Positions 1-14,500 are shown, counted from the first letter of the stretch. The stretch is DNA of 64,000 nucleotides from Patiria pectinifera (GCA_029964075.1 CM057149.1:19172197-19236196); one strand, 5' to 3'. A program made the numbers and translations. Notes: generated by a model from the letters alone, not told the origin.

Positions 1-51
1 CGTCCTCCAAGAGTGACTACGAATAGCAAATCACCTACCCAACAAATAATG

Positions 52-313
52 GAGGAACGCTGTGGTCCAATGGTTACAGCGTTCAACTCATGTGCCGTGG
101 CGCGTGGGTTCTAACCCTGACAGGGAACATGGTGCTTGTGTTCTTGGGCAAGACAATTTACTACAATTGCCTCTCTCCACTCAGGAATACAAATGGGTAC
201 CTGTGAAGGCAGACACCAGAATTTGCTGATCTCGAGCTGCTTCAAAAACTCATGGCCTGACGATCAGGCGTAATAATTGTGAAGCGCTTGGAGACCTTTG
301 GTATAAAGCACTA
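52..313 (+). mobile_element. tRNA-derived SINE
   Basis: The head has an A-box-like GTCCAATGGTTACAGCG and a B-box GGTTCTAACCC at 107-117. The body includes TTGGGCAAGACAATTTAC, CTCTCCACTCAGGAATACAA and ATGGGTACCTGTGAAGGCAG, and the tail region is AAGCGCTTGGAGACC. The body matches the SINE at 55712-56085, so they are one family. Confidence 0.75.
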
Positions 314-955
314 CAGCCTGTCGAAAAAAAAATGGTACCATCGAAAACCATTTTTTTTTTCAATATTAAATCTCAACATAAGTAAGTCGTTTTGAGCATC
401 ACATTAAAGAAAAAAGACCAGGCTTTCCAATACTTTTTGTTTCATCTCATTTGCTTTTGTCAATCCAGAGATAACTCCAGTTTACTGCGGAACACAAAAA
501 TCGAGTTTGTGCCACTTTCTGGTTGAGTGAACGGTGAAAGAATTAGTTAAACAAAACGTTAATCACACTTGAACAGATTTGAAATTCAAAGAGGGGATTA
601 ACTTCATAAAGAAACTTTAAAAGGTGTGAAAACAGTAACGTAATGGTGGAAATGATCTTCAGTTTCTTTTGCCAAGTTGCAATCTTTTGTGAGCTTCAAG
701 ACAGCACGGCACAGTACTCGAAACAACTCTGCCCATGCATAAAAGTGGCACAAAATCGATTTTGGTGTATCACACTAAATTGATTATATCTCTGAATTGA
801 CAAAAGCAAATAAGATCAAACAAACACTATTGGAAAGCCCAGTCTTTGTTCTTTAATATTATGCCAAGTAAGAATGACTTATTTTGAAATTTCATATTTA
901 ACCAATTTTTGTTCTGATTGTACCATTTTTTTTTAGACAGGCTTTATATAAAGCA
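300..955. repeat. Large foldback repeat abutting the SINE
   Basis: Left arm (about 300-535) and right arm (about 735-955) are inverted copies. Examples are AAAAAAAAATGGTACCA against TTGTACCATTTTTTTTT, and AAAAATCGAGTTTGTGCCAC against GTGGCACAAAATCGATTTTG. The spacer is about 200 bases. Probably a MITE-like element. Confidence 0.7.
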
Positions 956-957
956 CC

Positions 958-1602
958 ACATATTAATAAATAAAAAAAATCCTTTGAAGTCATTCTTAAT
1001 GATACAAGAATGGTCAGTAACAAAAATCCGAGGTCACAAGAAAGGAAAAATGTCACACTTTGGACCCTAAACTTATACAAAGGCCAATCTTGAAATATCC
1101 ATCTAGGTATGGCTGAAATGACAGAGATGTCACATAATCTTCTGAATCGAAAGAATTGCTGATACATTACTCAACAATAACTGCTTTCTAAGTCTTAAAA
1201 AGCTTAGATTCATGCAAGCTACTGACTTCACTAAATATGTAAGTACACAGCACTGGAAATTGTTACCAAGAAGTTTTCTACATCACCTAAGGAAACAAAT
1301 GACTTTTTTTGGTATTACATGAAGTCCTGAGCTGTGTTTGAAGTACTGGAAGTAGCAATGCTAACATGGTTTGTGACTTCTGTTTTAAGAGTTTCAAAAA
1401 TGAATAGTACCACACTTCTGTGTATGATCGACCAATTATTAACTGCAAGGCCATGTTGTCACGACAGTTGAAAACCACAGGTGAAGTGGTTTTCAGTGGT
1501 GGATCCAGGTTGATAGAATGCAGACAGACAATCGAAAATGATGGCTGCAGCCCCTCCCACTAATACTTATGATTTGTAAGTGCGCAAAATAAATACCACT
1601 TT
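958..1602. other. 3' flank of TBC1D30: dispersed repeat and unique DNA
   Basis: 960-1110 shares a segment (TTTGAAGTCATTCTTA, then AAAAATGTCACACTTTGGAC) with 16620-16740 and, inverted, with 46695-46830. The rest shows nothing recognisable and presumably includes the 3' UTR of TBC1D30. Confidence 0.5.
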
Positions 1603-2591
1603 TTAGAATCTGCCCGCCAGTTTCACCCCCCTTGAGTTGGTTCCCAGCTGTTGGTTGACGCAGCGTCTATCCTTGGGGTTCAGTCCGTTCTCATGTCCCC
1701 GATCCCCTGCTTTATATAGACCCACTTTGAGCCGGGTCCGCGTTCGGTCCTTTTCGCTTTTCAGCCGGCGGGCAGGGAAGGGATTGTAAGCCTGGACAGT
1801 TTTGTTCTTGGCGGACGATGGCCCTCTCTCTTCGTCTTCGTTGTTGTCCGCTGAATCCGAGTCCGAGTCCGAGCACGTGGACGCGTTGAGCCACGGCCGG
1901 TAGGCGTTGGACTGGCCGTACATCTTAGGGTTGCCCGTGCCTTCCACGGCGCTCTGACCCACCTCTGGCTTGTAGGCCTCCGTGGCAAAGTTGAACCGTC
2001 GCTCCTGGACTAACGGGCTCACTGTACCCGTCTCTCTGGACGGGGCCGCCAATTTGGACCGCGACGGCTCATCTGCGACGCTTCTCCTACGTTCCGTGTC
2101 CATTGTTGATTCCCTCACGTCATCTCCCCGTTTCTCTCCGTGCGACACAGAGCCATTCTGCTCAGAATGGCTGACAGCAGGATCCGCAGTATTGTCCAAT
2201 GTACTGTTACAGGAATCCTCAGCAAGCTTGCAATTACCCCCACTAGCTAAATGTTGGGGACTCCCGAAGTCAATAAGTAAACCGACTGGTGGTTCAACGG
2301 ACACTGTTGCTAATTCATCATCTTCATCCTTCTCTACACTACCCTCATCCCTAGCATTTTCCTCAGCTGCACACTCTGTCTCATTTTGAGATCCAACATT
2401 CTTTTCCGGCTCCGCTTCTAGATTTTCTGGTCTCGCTTCTTCCGTCCTCGTCCCGTTGTTGTCATTATCGGTAGTCTCCGTCAACGATTGGCTGCCTCTG
2501 TCCCCTCCTATACTGCTTTTGGACGGAGACTTTTGATTGGCAATCTTTGTGGGAACGCCGACTGCGACCTTGCGATTCTTTTTGCCCAGAC
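1603..2591 (-). CDS. TBC1D30: TBC1D30 exon 11 (C-terminal tail and stop)
   Basis: Encodes 329 residues and a TAA at 1603-1605. It starts GLGKKNRKVAVGVPTKIANQ, similar to the vertebrate LLGKKMKMTNRA region, and continues as an acidic, serine-rich, probably disordered tail. A short repeated Ser-Asp run occurs near STCSDSDSDSADNNEDEER. Acceptor TTTACAG. No AATAAA was found close downstream, so the polyadenylation site is not located. Confidence 0.9.
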
Positions 2592-5500
2592 CTGTAAACA
2601 AAGAGTGTACATTTGGTAATTGTTATTGGTATCACTGGCCCAAAAATCAGAACTGCTGGAAATTGTGGTGTTGAAAGTTTCACTGCTGTGTCAATAGCTG
2701 ACATTTTTTGAGTTATTTTGTCTACTAATATACACTGTTAAAATGGGAACACAAAAAAAAACCTGTGGTTACAATCAATAAGTTAGTTTTGCACTTGTAC
2801 TCTATCTGCCCCTGTAAGTCACTCTTAATGGTCTCTGAATTTTTTGGGGGGGGGCCGGGGGGTGCTTTCCAAAGCCAGTTTTACAAAGAACCTACTGTTA
2901 CAAACTATCTACTTGCCATGTTTCCCGATGAGTAGGTGGTTTATTGCTGATGGTGAGTCTAGGCTGGTGGAGAAGTTCCTCTTGGGTTCCTTATGCCTCC
3001 GACCTGGGAGTAATCAAACATACTTTACATATTACAAAAGGTAGCAATCAACATACTGATCCAGCAAAATTAGGATTAAATCACTTTGTGAGATACTCAC
3101 GCAAATTAGGAACATTAAATTCGCTTTTCAGAAAATTTTGAAAGCACCAGGAAAGTAGTCAAGTCAATAACAAGTAAAATCAAAAGGCAAATCAGAGGTC
3201 AAATTCACGGTCAAATTTAAAGTCAATCACGAGTCAAATCACAAGGAAAATCATAAGTCAAACACAAGTCCATCACAAGTCCTTCTCAAGTAAAATCCCA
3301 AGTCAAATCACGGATCAACTGCTGGTCCATCACAAGTCAAATCACCCAAAAAGGCCAAGAGTAACAGGAGATACCAATGACAAAGAAATGCCTTTGACAG
3401 AGTCGACTAGCCAGTGTTTTGTAGCCGAGTCCATCACAAGTCCATCACAAATTCTCTTAAGTCCATCACAAGTCCATCGCAAGTCCATCACAAGTCCATC
3501 ACAAGTCCATCACAAGTCCATCACAAGTCCATCACAAGTCCATCACAAGTCCTCCAGTCTCAAGTCAAGTCACAAGCTATTCAAATGAATTGTAACCAAC
3601 GCATTCCTTTGTTATCATCCCGTGTAACAAGTACAGTGGAACGCTGCTATACTGAATACCGCTATACCGAATGTTCGGCTATACCGAACATCATTCCTGG
3701 CTCCCGGTTTTAATGTACAAAACGTACCGAACATTGTTGTTGAAAAAAATCAACAGATTAACAAAAATTCTACCGGTTGTACATGTATTAAACACTATTT
3801 GGGCCACTTTTAATTCCCGAACATCAAACCACCCATAGTAACATCGTGTTTGAATGTTGAAGAGTTAGGTGAATATTATTCCCACAAGGAAAAAAAGGGA
3901 AAACCACTCTTGAGAAATGTCAGTTAACTATTGGTCAAAAGAGGGTACCGGCGGTCAAAATCGCTATACCGAACGATCGTTATTACGAACACTTTCTGTG
4001 GATCCCACGATGTTCGTTATAACGGCGTTCCGCTGTACTTGTGATTGACTTATGTGAAAGGACTTGTGATGGACTTGTGGTGGGCTTCACTACAACACTG
4101 CGACTAGCATGGTTTTGAAAATACTCCATGGTTAATGGTTCACCATAATTCTTGCTCAAACACTAAGAACGCACTCACAGTGAACAAAAGATTCACCCAT
4201 TTCTGTCCTTGGGGCGTTGGGAAATGTTTTTAAAGGCAGAACGTGTCTACTGTCTGATGTTACTTTTCCCACTACGAAAATGAATGTACCTCTGTCCTCT
4301 TCCTTGTTGCCAGAGCTGTAGATGACATGGGCCTGCTGTTGCCTTCTCTGTATGCGCCAGTACTGCTTCTTGAGGGCGTAGATGTCCGTGTTCATTCTCT
4401 CCAGCATTGCCGTGGACAGCCTCTGGCTCAGGCCGTCCTCACTGGAGCTGGCTCCGTACGCACCAGGACTGACCCGTGTGATGTCGCTGGGACTGACGGC
4501 CGACTGCTCGCCTTTCTCACCTGCAATAATTAGTCAGAATTGTTAACAATCACGTTTATTGAGCACATCTGATATTTTTTGTAGACATATGTCTTTTTTT
4601 AAAGAAATCTGTATTGTTCTATGAAGAACAAGTTAACTCAATTGACTGAAATGTTGTTTTTGAGTGCTTTAATTAACAGGTTTATTCAATATGACAAACT
4701 TATTCATTTCGACAAAAACGGTAACAATTGCTAAGCTTTTTTTCTAACTTACAGCACATGACTAACATGTACAGTACACTAGTGTGAAAAGTATATATGA
4801 TACATGTAAGTACATCAGGGCTTGAATTGAATGACGGCCACGACGGCCAGTGCCGTCGTTGCCTTCTTACTGGCCGAGGTGCCCCACAAAAAAATCCCTG
4901 TCTTCACGGCCAGTTTTGCCTTGCCCCATAATTACCTTGGCCGTCGTGCCCTTTTTGCAAAAACATGCATCAGCCTATTAAAACCACTACAATCCTTGAT
5001 TCCAGTTGTTTTTCCACACATTGACAATGTATTTCGATGCCATGCCAGCCCAATCAGTTGTCTTAATATCTCGCTGAATCAATCACACGCGCGCAGTACG
5101 GCCGTGGCCGGCTGGCCAAACACCGTCGATTCCGTACGATGTACACACACGTACGTACGTACGTACACTGACAACTGAATCTCCAGTTCCTGTATGTGCC
5201 GTTACTTCAAGTAGCGACACCCCCGCCGCAAAAATATATGTCAGTATTCGTACACACACATTCCAGCAGGAGTACGTACGGCAGATCTTACGTGCAGTCA
5301 ACCGACTTTCTTTTTCCCAGTGCTTGCATGCGCGGTATACAGAACGCATTGATGTTCGTGTACGAGGCAAACGAGCTTGGGGCATAGTCAAAACACGCGT
5401 GCACATGGCGTTCCGAATTCCGATTGTCAAAAGCGGACACTGTAAATGGCGATCGTGTATTAATTATGGGCCTGATTCCCTAAGAGAACAAAACCAACTT

Positions 5501-8500
5501 TTAATCCACATTAAGAACATGCAGGTAGGTTATAGATAGAGGGAAGGGTTTCAAATTTTGAGGGGAATTTGGAGGGAAAACGACAACGAAAAAACGCAAC
5601 ACGAAAATAGAGATGGCGATTGCACGTCACCAACCATAAAACTGCTTTAAAAAACGTAATTTCTATCCCCAAAAAGTGTTCAAAATTACAAAGCAGGTGC
5701 AATATAAGCTGAGAGAAGTCTGCTTTAGGTTGAAAAGGTACTTTTTGGAATGATAAAAACACCTTTGGCTCAAATTTGATCGAAACTAAAGGGGGCCTTA
5801 AACTACATGATCGCTGATATAAATTCGCATTTTTTTAGCTGGCCTTTGTGCCCCTTCTGCAGATATTAGTTTGGCCTTGGTGCCCTCCCGACTGGCCGTG
5901 GTGCCCTCTATAATTTTGCTCCATTCAAGGCCAAAGTGGCCTTGCCCTAAAAATTCCCAAATTCAAGGCCTGGTACATGTAATAATAAATCATTGACCAT
6001 TGCTTTGAAAAAACAAAGGATCTTGGTATTTGACTATTTTTTTGTAACAGAAAACTCAGGTGCGACTCAAACCTACAATTCTTAAAATTAGTCAGACTAA
6101 GCCAGCTGAGTTATTCTAGGCCTGTCCAGTTCTAATCAATCCTTAATCACTACTACACTCTGATCAGGACCCTACCCAAACCATCTGGGAGGGAATGCTT
6201 AATGAAAACAACAAATTTCATCGCGCAAAATACAGTTGATTGCGGAGCTCACTGCTTTGTCAGATCCGAACCGACCAGCCCTGGGTTTGGTTACTGAGTG
6301 ATTACTGCACTAGTGGGCAAGAGGTCAAGGGTTCGAGTCCCACCCGAGTTTACAAGCCTGTAAAAATTTTCTCTCAAGCCCTGTGACAGCACTGACAGTA
6401 ATTATGAAAATACGTCAATGAAGGGCAAAATCCAATATAAGATCCTTAATGTGAGGATTTCCCATACCTGCTTCCAAACGGCCCTTGGAGGGCGAGGAAG
6501 GTATCGGGAACAAGCTGGTGAAGCAGGTCAGCATGATCTCATCCTCGTCCAGATCCCCCTCCTCGTCGCTCTTCCCTCCTTCCTTCTTACTCCCTCCGTG
6601 CCCGGTGTCCCCGCCCCTTCCTCCCCCAGCCCCGCCCCTCCCTTTGGCTCCTCCCTCGGACTTCTCGGGGAGGGAGTCCAGGGGGGCGAAGGGGGTGATG
6701 CTGAACATGTACTTCTCCCGGATCTCGTTCAGATGGGGGAAGGGGAACGGTGCCAGGGAGTAAATGGTCTGTTGAGAAAACAATTCGATTGAAAAAAAAA
6801 AAAATTCTCAAAATTCTCTCTTTAACCCTCCCATGCAAACATACATTCTGTGCCAAGTTGTCCTTGTGGTCAAAATCAATCAAGTGACTGTTTTCGCCCC
6901 GTAAGAATTCCCAGCCCACACAAAGCAGGATTGACTGCCTTGGACTGATTAAGTAACTTGATACAGCTATGCTTTGAATCCCGGTTGAGTGATAAAACAG
7001 CTGTGACCACAACTTGCCTGCCTTGTCTGTTGACCTAGTTTGACTAGACATAGTGCTTGCTTGACATATGATCTGACTGCTGCTGACCAGCCTTTGTTAT
7101 TAGCAGGGGAAGTGGAAGTGAATTTTGACCGTCTGTGACTGCTTAATATAGCAGGAGGGTTAATGGCAAAATATAAAATGAACTCGATAAGTGTCAGAAG
7201 TAATCTCAACAAGAATGTGATACATCATAGTGCGACTATTAAAACCTGGATAAAGATGTCAATCTTTGACAAAGTTAAACATGTATAATGTAATACAATG
7301 TAGCACAGGTGCAAGTGGGTAAACCTGTAGCAGAATTTGGTGAGGCTAATCAAGTTTATAACACCTCACCGACAGATTGGCCGAGAGCGAGTCACATGGT
7401 ATTCGCTATTTTTGCTATCTTGCTGTGCGAATGAACCGTGACAAACGAATTGTCCACCCGCTGTTGCTTGCGAATCGACTTGTAAAAGGACTTGTGACTT
7501 ATTTTTGACCGGAAATTGTGATGGACTTGTGATGGACTCGACTACAACACTGCGTTCCCAAAGAAAATCCGAGATTTTTCTCCTTACCTGAATGAGTTCG
7601 TCTCCGTCGATGATCTCTCCCTTCAGCATCTTGTTGCCTAGGAGACCCATCGTGCTGTAGAACTCATCCGCACTCTCCACCTCCATCAGTTTACTGCAGG
7701 AGCCAAAGCAGTAAGAAAGGTTTAAGCGTGAGAATGGTTGGACGCTTGCGCACCGGATGAAGTCATCAGTTTGTGTGGTCTTGGGACGTCACATGCAACT
7801 CGCTTTCTGCTACACGTGTACAATTTGTTATATTGCTTGCTACATGTCAGTTTGAAAACTGTCAATTTTCTTCTTTTTCTGTCAATTATTTTTCCATCAT
7901 GTATGATTTGATTGAAAGAGGTTGAAATGCTCAACATGTATTTAAAATCAATCTTAGCCACAGAAACGAGGCTTCCATCAGTTGCTGCCACTGGTAACGG
8001 TTCCTTATAGCTAAGTGGATGTTTACAAGTACGCATACGATGCGTCAGATAAAAAACAACGGAATCGATGATAACAGTATAACGGATAGCTAAACACTGC
8101 CTGTGTTAACCTGTTCGCATGCCGAATCTCTCCAATATGATTTATCCAGGGTGTTTGGGCAATAAAAGAATCTACATGGTTCTGGAGCCAGGGTTTACAA
8201 AATGCCCCGGCGAAGCGTGGTTCTAGGCAGGATTTACATGCACAGTGGTCAAAGTGAGAAGCCTGCCAAGTGTGACAAGATCCCACAAGTCAAACTGCCT
8301 CAGAGTCTATGGATGCCAACTGCAACAGGATACGACACTGGCATTGTTCAATGGGATTGGCTCCCAATGCTGCCTCAGAATTGACAGTTTACACACTGGT
8401 GTTGATAGCCCAATGCAACAGGGTCCCACCAAACTGTTACACTGTGTCGCATCTGACGGGATTCAAGTTAATACTCACTCGGCCAGCTTGGCCCATATAG

Positions 8501-11500
8501 CCATGGCCACCCGTAGTAGGATCTCCGAGCCTTCTAGGAAGATACTGTCCCAGACACGGAGTACCAGCGGCTTGGGAAGACAGGTAGCAAAGAGGGTCAG
8601 GAACCACTGCATGGTGAAGACGTTGGTCAGAGGGGGCTCGTAGCTACCTGGAAGATGAGAAAAAGGGAGGGCAGGAAGGTGGAATGGTGTGAGATTATAT
8701 TAACCCTAACCTTCCAGGGTATCTGTTTATACCAAAAACCCTACCCAACACAAACAATACCAATGTCACAAGTGCCTTTTCTTTTCATCAAGGGGGAGTG
8801 AGGTTCAATGGCGTAGGAGTACTTTCCTCGCCTTCCACCGCTGTGACCTGAATTCCCTGCCTGACTCCGTGGATTCCCCCAGAATATTCTTCTGGGGTTT
8901 CCTAACACCTCTAAAACTGTAATTACTTCTCATTGTCTCCTCTCTACAGGTTTCTTCAGGCTTGCGAGCTACAGTGCATAGGGAGCTTTTGAGAAATAAA
9001 TAATAATAATACATGTAATAAAAATGCTTGGTTTTTCATCTTGACTGTACTCAGAAAATGTGTGTGCTAGTATTTCAATGAAATTTATTGCTGGATGCTT
9101 TAGGTTTTAATAAAATACTGTGTGACCCCCAAGACTAAAATGTCGTTCTAACCGTCGTTGCTGGTCTTTTGAAGTTTGTCCAGGTGCTCGGCCAACTCTG
9201 GCAGCTTGAAATGCAGCAGCTCCCGAAACACCGCCATGTCCACGGAGAGCGCCCTCAAGTTATTGGCAAAGTAGCTGTCTGGCAGAACGTGGTCTATTAG
9301 GAATATCATGACCTGTTGTTGAGAAAGTACAAAGACAATGGGAAATGACAAAGTACTAGTTATTAGGGAGATAAATTGTAACTGAGAAAGTTGCTGTTAC
9401 TTTCACATTGTAAGATGTAAAATATAGCAAGCAGTATTCCAGATGGTTTCCTAGCTTGCATGGGGCATCTCCATGTTAATATGCATGCAAATGTATGCTA
9501 ATGTCTGGGCCACTTGCGCCCAAAAGCTGCTAAGCAGAAAATATTGCTTGTCCGGGCTCTGCTTACCATTAGTGAAAAATCCCTGCTTACTGCTGCAGAA
9601 AATTCCACGCTTACGGTAAGCATATTTCATGGGTTAGCCAGGAATTTTGGCTTCTGCGCATGCGTACATGTACAATGTACATCCTGTAACTAAGGATTCT
9701 GTGCTTAAAGGGATTTTAGCGCAGACATTTTCTGCCAGCGCTGTTAGCAAAAAATGGTGATCGTAAGCGCGGAATTCTGTGGTTAGATGAGCCATAAAAT
9801 TGGGCCCAGTATGTGTTCCCATTTAGATATGATGGTATTCTAAGTACATGTACAGCCTTCCAAGTACATGTAGTCAGGCAGATTGGTGCACAATGTGACG
9901 CAATTGTTCATTTCATGATAAAAGCATGAAATTTGGCACACAGTCAGAGTATACATGTATAATGAGAAAGATTTCTGGCTATGGGGCCATCGCAGATTTG
10001 CCCTTTGAAAAAAAATATATATCATAGGATAACATGCAATGGCCACCATTTGGAAAATTTTGAAAATTGAACTGAACAATCTTATCACCAATCTGCTGTA
10101 CTAAAGTACTTCTGTAAGAAGTTTTTGTGCATCACCCCTTTTACAAAATGGCAAAGTCTCAAAAGTTTCTTCCAACAACCTTTACTGTATTATCCCCAAA
10201 CCGGTCTTTTGTTACTCCGTATGCGTTATGTAATCGTTCTTTTCAGCAAGCAGCAGCCAGCTTTTTTTCGGTAGTTGTGGTTTTCCCTAGTATACCAGTA
10301 TTTTCAAAGCCATGGTTGTCCAAGTTTCTAAATTGTGTCGTTAACACTTTTGGTTAATACTGGAAATTCAGGTGTTAACACAGAAGTTCCTCTGGAGAAA
10401 CCACTCCAAATTGTTTTGGAAGTTTCAGGAAACTTCAAGAATTGACATCCCGTTGTAAACTTTTAAGACGTCAAGATTCCAAAACTAAAGGCATTTTTTT
10501 TCAGTTTGAATGCTGTACAGATGGCCAACATCTGTGTTCATGTAAATATCATTGATTCCTGTCACTGATCAACTTTCAATGACGCACTATTGCAGGATTC
10601 CAGCATAATGTACACTTCTTTCAAATATCTAAAGGTAAGGACAATTTCCATAAATCAATCACACACATACTTCACAACAGTGTGGACCCTTTGTGAGACA
10701 GCTGGCTTTGCAACTGTGTAATCTTAACCAAACAATAAAGGGAGCTCTTCACATTATCTATGTTTTAGAAAAATGTGTTCCCTAAATTTGTCAAAAAATG
10801 TAACTTTCAAGTCGTCGTGTGCCCGGCAGAAGGGCATATGCGCGTGTGCCCTTTTGCAATAGTGCGTAATCACCAAAATGTTCCCAGCAAAAGGACATAA
10901 AACTGACTCTAATTTAATAAAATTTAAACATATTTGTCAGAAATTAATACAAGTTGTTCCAAAACTTATGATTCATACATGTACGTGTGACAAATTTCGA
11001 AATTTTGAATATGTTGGAGAGCAAGGGGAATGCAACTACAAACACTGAAACAATGACATCAAGCCAACTACAAACACTGAAACAATGACATCAAGCCAAC
11101 TACAAACACCGAAACAATGACATCAAGCCAATATAATAGCTTGCAGTCTCTAAAGGGCGACATTTTGAGCCAATACAATGGCCGTGTCCGTATCGCTCGG
11201 CTACGGCTGGAAATAACACACCAGCCTGTGGGACGTGGCTGCAGCCATATGTGCATGTGTATAATTTACAATCAGTAGCCAAGTAATTCTGATTCAGCCA
11301 CTGTCTCGCTGTACATTGATGTGCCTACCTTGAGAGCATCATCCTCAACGCGCTCCATGACCTCTAGAATCAGCGCAGCTAGGACGTTGAACCCCTGGCA
11401 GTATCCGACGGCCTTGTTCCAGCGGGCGTAGGCCAGCAGGACCCGTTTGAGGACCACGCGGTCGTCCTCCGCCTCCTGCCCACAGAAGCCACTGCAGCCG

Positions 11501-14500
11501 GTACGGTGCAAGTCCTGCAAGGCAAAGGTGGACAGTTTTGAGCAATGTATTAACCCTGTAAACTGTCCTGAATCCTCCAAGTACAGACAATTGGCAGATC
11601 ATTTACACTTCAAAGGCCCTTTCAGACCAATTAACATTCTATATTCTGGACACGGGACAAACCCACGGGATTTTGGCAACCTATTTCAAACTGGCATGAT
11701 CAAACAGGGGTGTAAAGGAGGTCCTGCACTCTGCACAGTTAAAATCGAGTCAGGGAGCAGGGTTGAGAGGCTCTACTAGGGTAGCAATCAAACACATGAA
11801 CACACTGGTTAAATGTTATGTATGCCATGTTAACTTGTGATATACTGGACTTGGTTCTGCTGACAGTGGATCCAGGGTTGATCCAGCTCCTAGATTTAAC
11901 CCTAGCTATGCAGCGGTAGTGTACCGGTACGTTTGATTAAAACATGTGTGCTGATTACCGCATCTTTGACCTATTGACCTAGTGGTTCTTAATGAACACG
12001 ATCTGCTATGAGTCCTTATAGTAGAATGCACCCGTTCTTAAAGAAGAGGCATGAGCGCATTTTGGTATTCCTATTGGTCGAATGAGCCCGGAGTGCGTGC
12101 GTACTCCCCGAGCACAACTCACACGAGCTCGGTGCCACCGCACAAAATGGCCGCTGCCGGATTTGTATATATAGGTGCTCTAAGACTAGGTCATGTAAAG
12201 CACGTACCTCTACCGCACTGCTCAGATGTGCTGATGGAGTACAGGAGCAAGAGACCCCTGTGCCTGTATTTTTGTAGCCCTTAACCTCATTGGCTTTAAG
12301 CCTTGTAAATAGGTGACTTCCATTGAAAGAAAAAGAAAAGAAAAAGACACCCACCTTGACAATCTGGACACCCAGAGTGTCATCATCAGGGTTACTGCGG
12401 TCATTGAAGGTGAATTTGACCGTCTTGGGCCAGTCCAGCTTGAGGTGTTTGATGTGTCGGTTGGCCAGGCTCAACCAGACCGACTTGCGGAATTCCTGGG
12501 GGAGGCCTTTGGGTAGTCGGCCCACGGCCCGCAGAGCGTCGTACCACTGAATTATTGATGAGGTAGAAGGAGTATTAGTCAAGTTGCTTGAGGGTGATAT
12601 GTGCTTCCTATACATGCTCTAGGTAAAAGCCTATCTAGGCTTGCCTGTCCCAAGGGCACAAAGAAATTGTATGCTCAGAATTAAAATGGCCCTCATTCTT
12701 ATTTTCGGGCAGATAAAAGAGTGTCTTTGAAATGATAAGAAGTTATTCATCGCGCTTCAATGACATCAAGTTGTGGGATATATGTAGTAATTGACACATG
12801 ATGAGGGATTTAAGAGCCACTTGATAAAATGTAGGCATTTGATATTAACCGGAACGATCCCCAACCAGCCAAACTCCAACCAGCAGGGTTTGTTGGAATC
12901 TGTTAGGATGAGTACTGCACTAGTAAACTGACTATGCGTTATATGGGATTAGGCATACCACAAATAAACAGAGTCCAACTGTTTATGTGCACAGTTCACC
13001 ATATGGTGTTGGGATTTGCAAGGATGAAGAAAGTTCCTAGTAAATCACCCTAGGGAGTTATGGTTTAAATGTCCAGTTGTGCTGACCTCTATGAAGAATG
13101 GTGAGTTTGTGAAATCAATATGGACACAAATTTGTCTGTTTTTAACAGTTAACAATCTTCACCCGTATTGCCAGAACTGCATGTACTACATACATTGCAC
13201 AAATTATTACAAACAAAAAGAAGCTGGCATTTCTCTCGAAAGGGGGGGGGGGGACAAATTTTCAATTATCCATATTGGTCTAAATGCACAACTTTCAGTT
13301 TGGAATGACTTTAAATAATGCAGTGTACCTGACGAAATGCTCTCTTTCCAGGCAGGGGCTCGATGCTGAATTTAAGTCTTGCATCCACACCTTGAAAGAA
13401 GTAAAGAAGAAAGAATGTAATTCACACACGAAATGGAAAGGGGAAATCTGAAAGTTTAAGGAAATAACACTCTCTGAATGACTATTAACGTGCTGCGCAG
13501 CAATTGTTAACCCTCCTACTTGCCTTCTGTACACAAAACTGTACATCACAACCCTCCGAGTTTTGCAAAACAGCTTTTGCCCTTGAGTTTAGCGCCCACA
13601 CTTGTGTTAAAGTAATTGTGTCACACAGAGAGTCAATGCACACAAAAACCAGCACTGTCCAGAGGAGTGAAGCGTGACTAAATCTGCCTGCTTGCCCTGA
13701 GCTTAACCACACAAAGGAATAATGCAGAGATTTCAAGCGTGTTCTGTTTATCCATACTCCACAGAAGATTACCGGACAGGAATTTGAAGTGTGGGTGCCA
13801 ACATGGCCAAGACTAAAATGTGCAAGACTTAGAAGGGCTGTGAAAGTGTAGAAGACTAGGATGATTAATAAGACACATGTATGCCCTAAAAATAGTTCAA
13901 TAAAGCAGCCTGTGAGATAGCAGGCATATTGATATACATGTATTTTGAAGACGTCTGCATTTTAAGCAGGAGGTCATGGGTTCGAGTCCTGCCCAAGTAA
14001 GCTTGTAAATGTTTTTCACAAGTCCATGAACAGCACCGAGTATAAGACCAAAAAAAAAAAGTCTCTGGTTTCTGGTATGCGCACGCGTCGCCGTAGCCAT
14101 GCATGTCGGCAACATGAGAAAAAAAACATTTTCAATGAAAGATGATGTCTCAAAACCGCCAAACTCACTGGTTTGACTGGAATCCTGCAGCTGCACAATT
14201 TTACCGTGTTTTTAGATGGGGTTAAGATCTAGAATAAGCTTTATGGGTCCTCTCTGGACTCCCATATATTTGCACTCAGTTTAGTCGGGCACCATTTGCA
14301 GTCATCAGCCGACATTTGAAGAAAAAAAAGGTAAAAAAAAACAACCAAAAAAAGCAGCGTCGCCGCACCACTATTTGGGCAAGCTACATACCAGAAACCG
14401 GAACTACATACCAGAAACTTTTTTTGTTTGGCCTAAAGTGCTTATTATTTTAAACTAGTGAAGAGCAAACCCATTGTTGAATTAACATCTCCAGACGCAA

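Larger units (their letters stand above)
3407..4107. mobile_element. TIR element carrying an 11-bp minisatellite
   Basis: Ends CTAGCCAGTGTTTTGTAG (left) and the reverse complement CTAGTCGCAGTGTTGTAG (right) are imperfect inverted repeats, both followed inward by GAGTCCATCACAAGTCC-like subrepeats. No coding capacity. It lies in TBC1D30 intron 10 and is interrupted by the MITE at 3634-4035. Similar ends occur at 7486-7553. Confidence 0.65.

Noticed and set aside
3427-3552. CRISPR-like or coding repeat (frames with repeated SITSPSQVHHK)
   Set aside because: The protein-like repeats come from the 11-bp DNA unit; 11 is not a multiple of three, so several frames look alike. No gene context.
6415-6792. 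Plus-strand ORFs over the Gly-rich exon
   Set aside because: Antisense of TBC1D30 exon 9; low-complexity GC-rich DNA keeps several frames open.
8245-8643. Plus-strand ORF of 132 codons
   Set aside because: It overlaps TBC1D30 exon 7 in antisense and has no recognisable motif.
12016-12615. Minus ORF of 199 codons as a standalone gene
   Set aside because: Only 12355-12546 is conserved (TBC1D30 exon 4); the rest is read-through into both introns.
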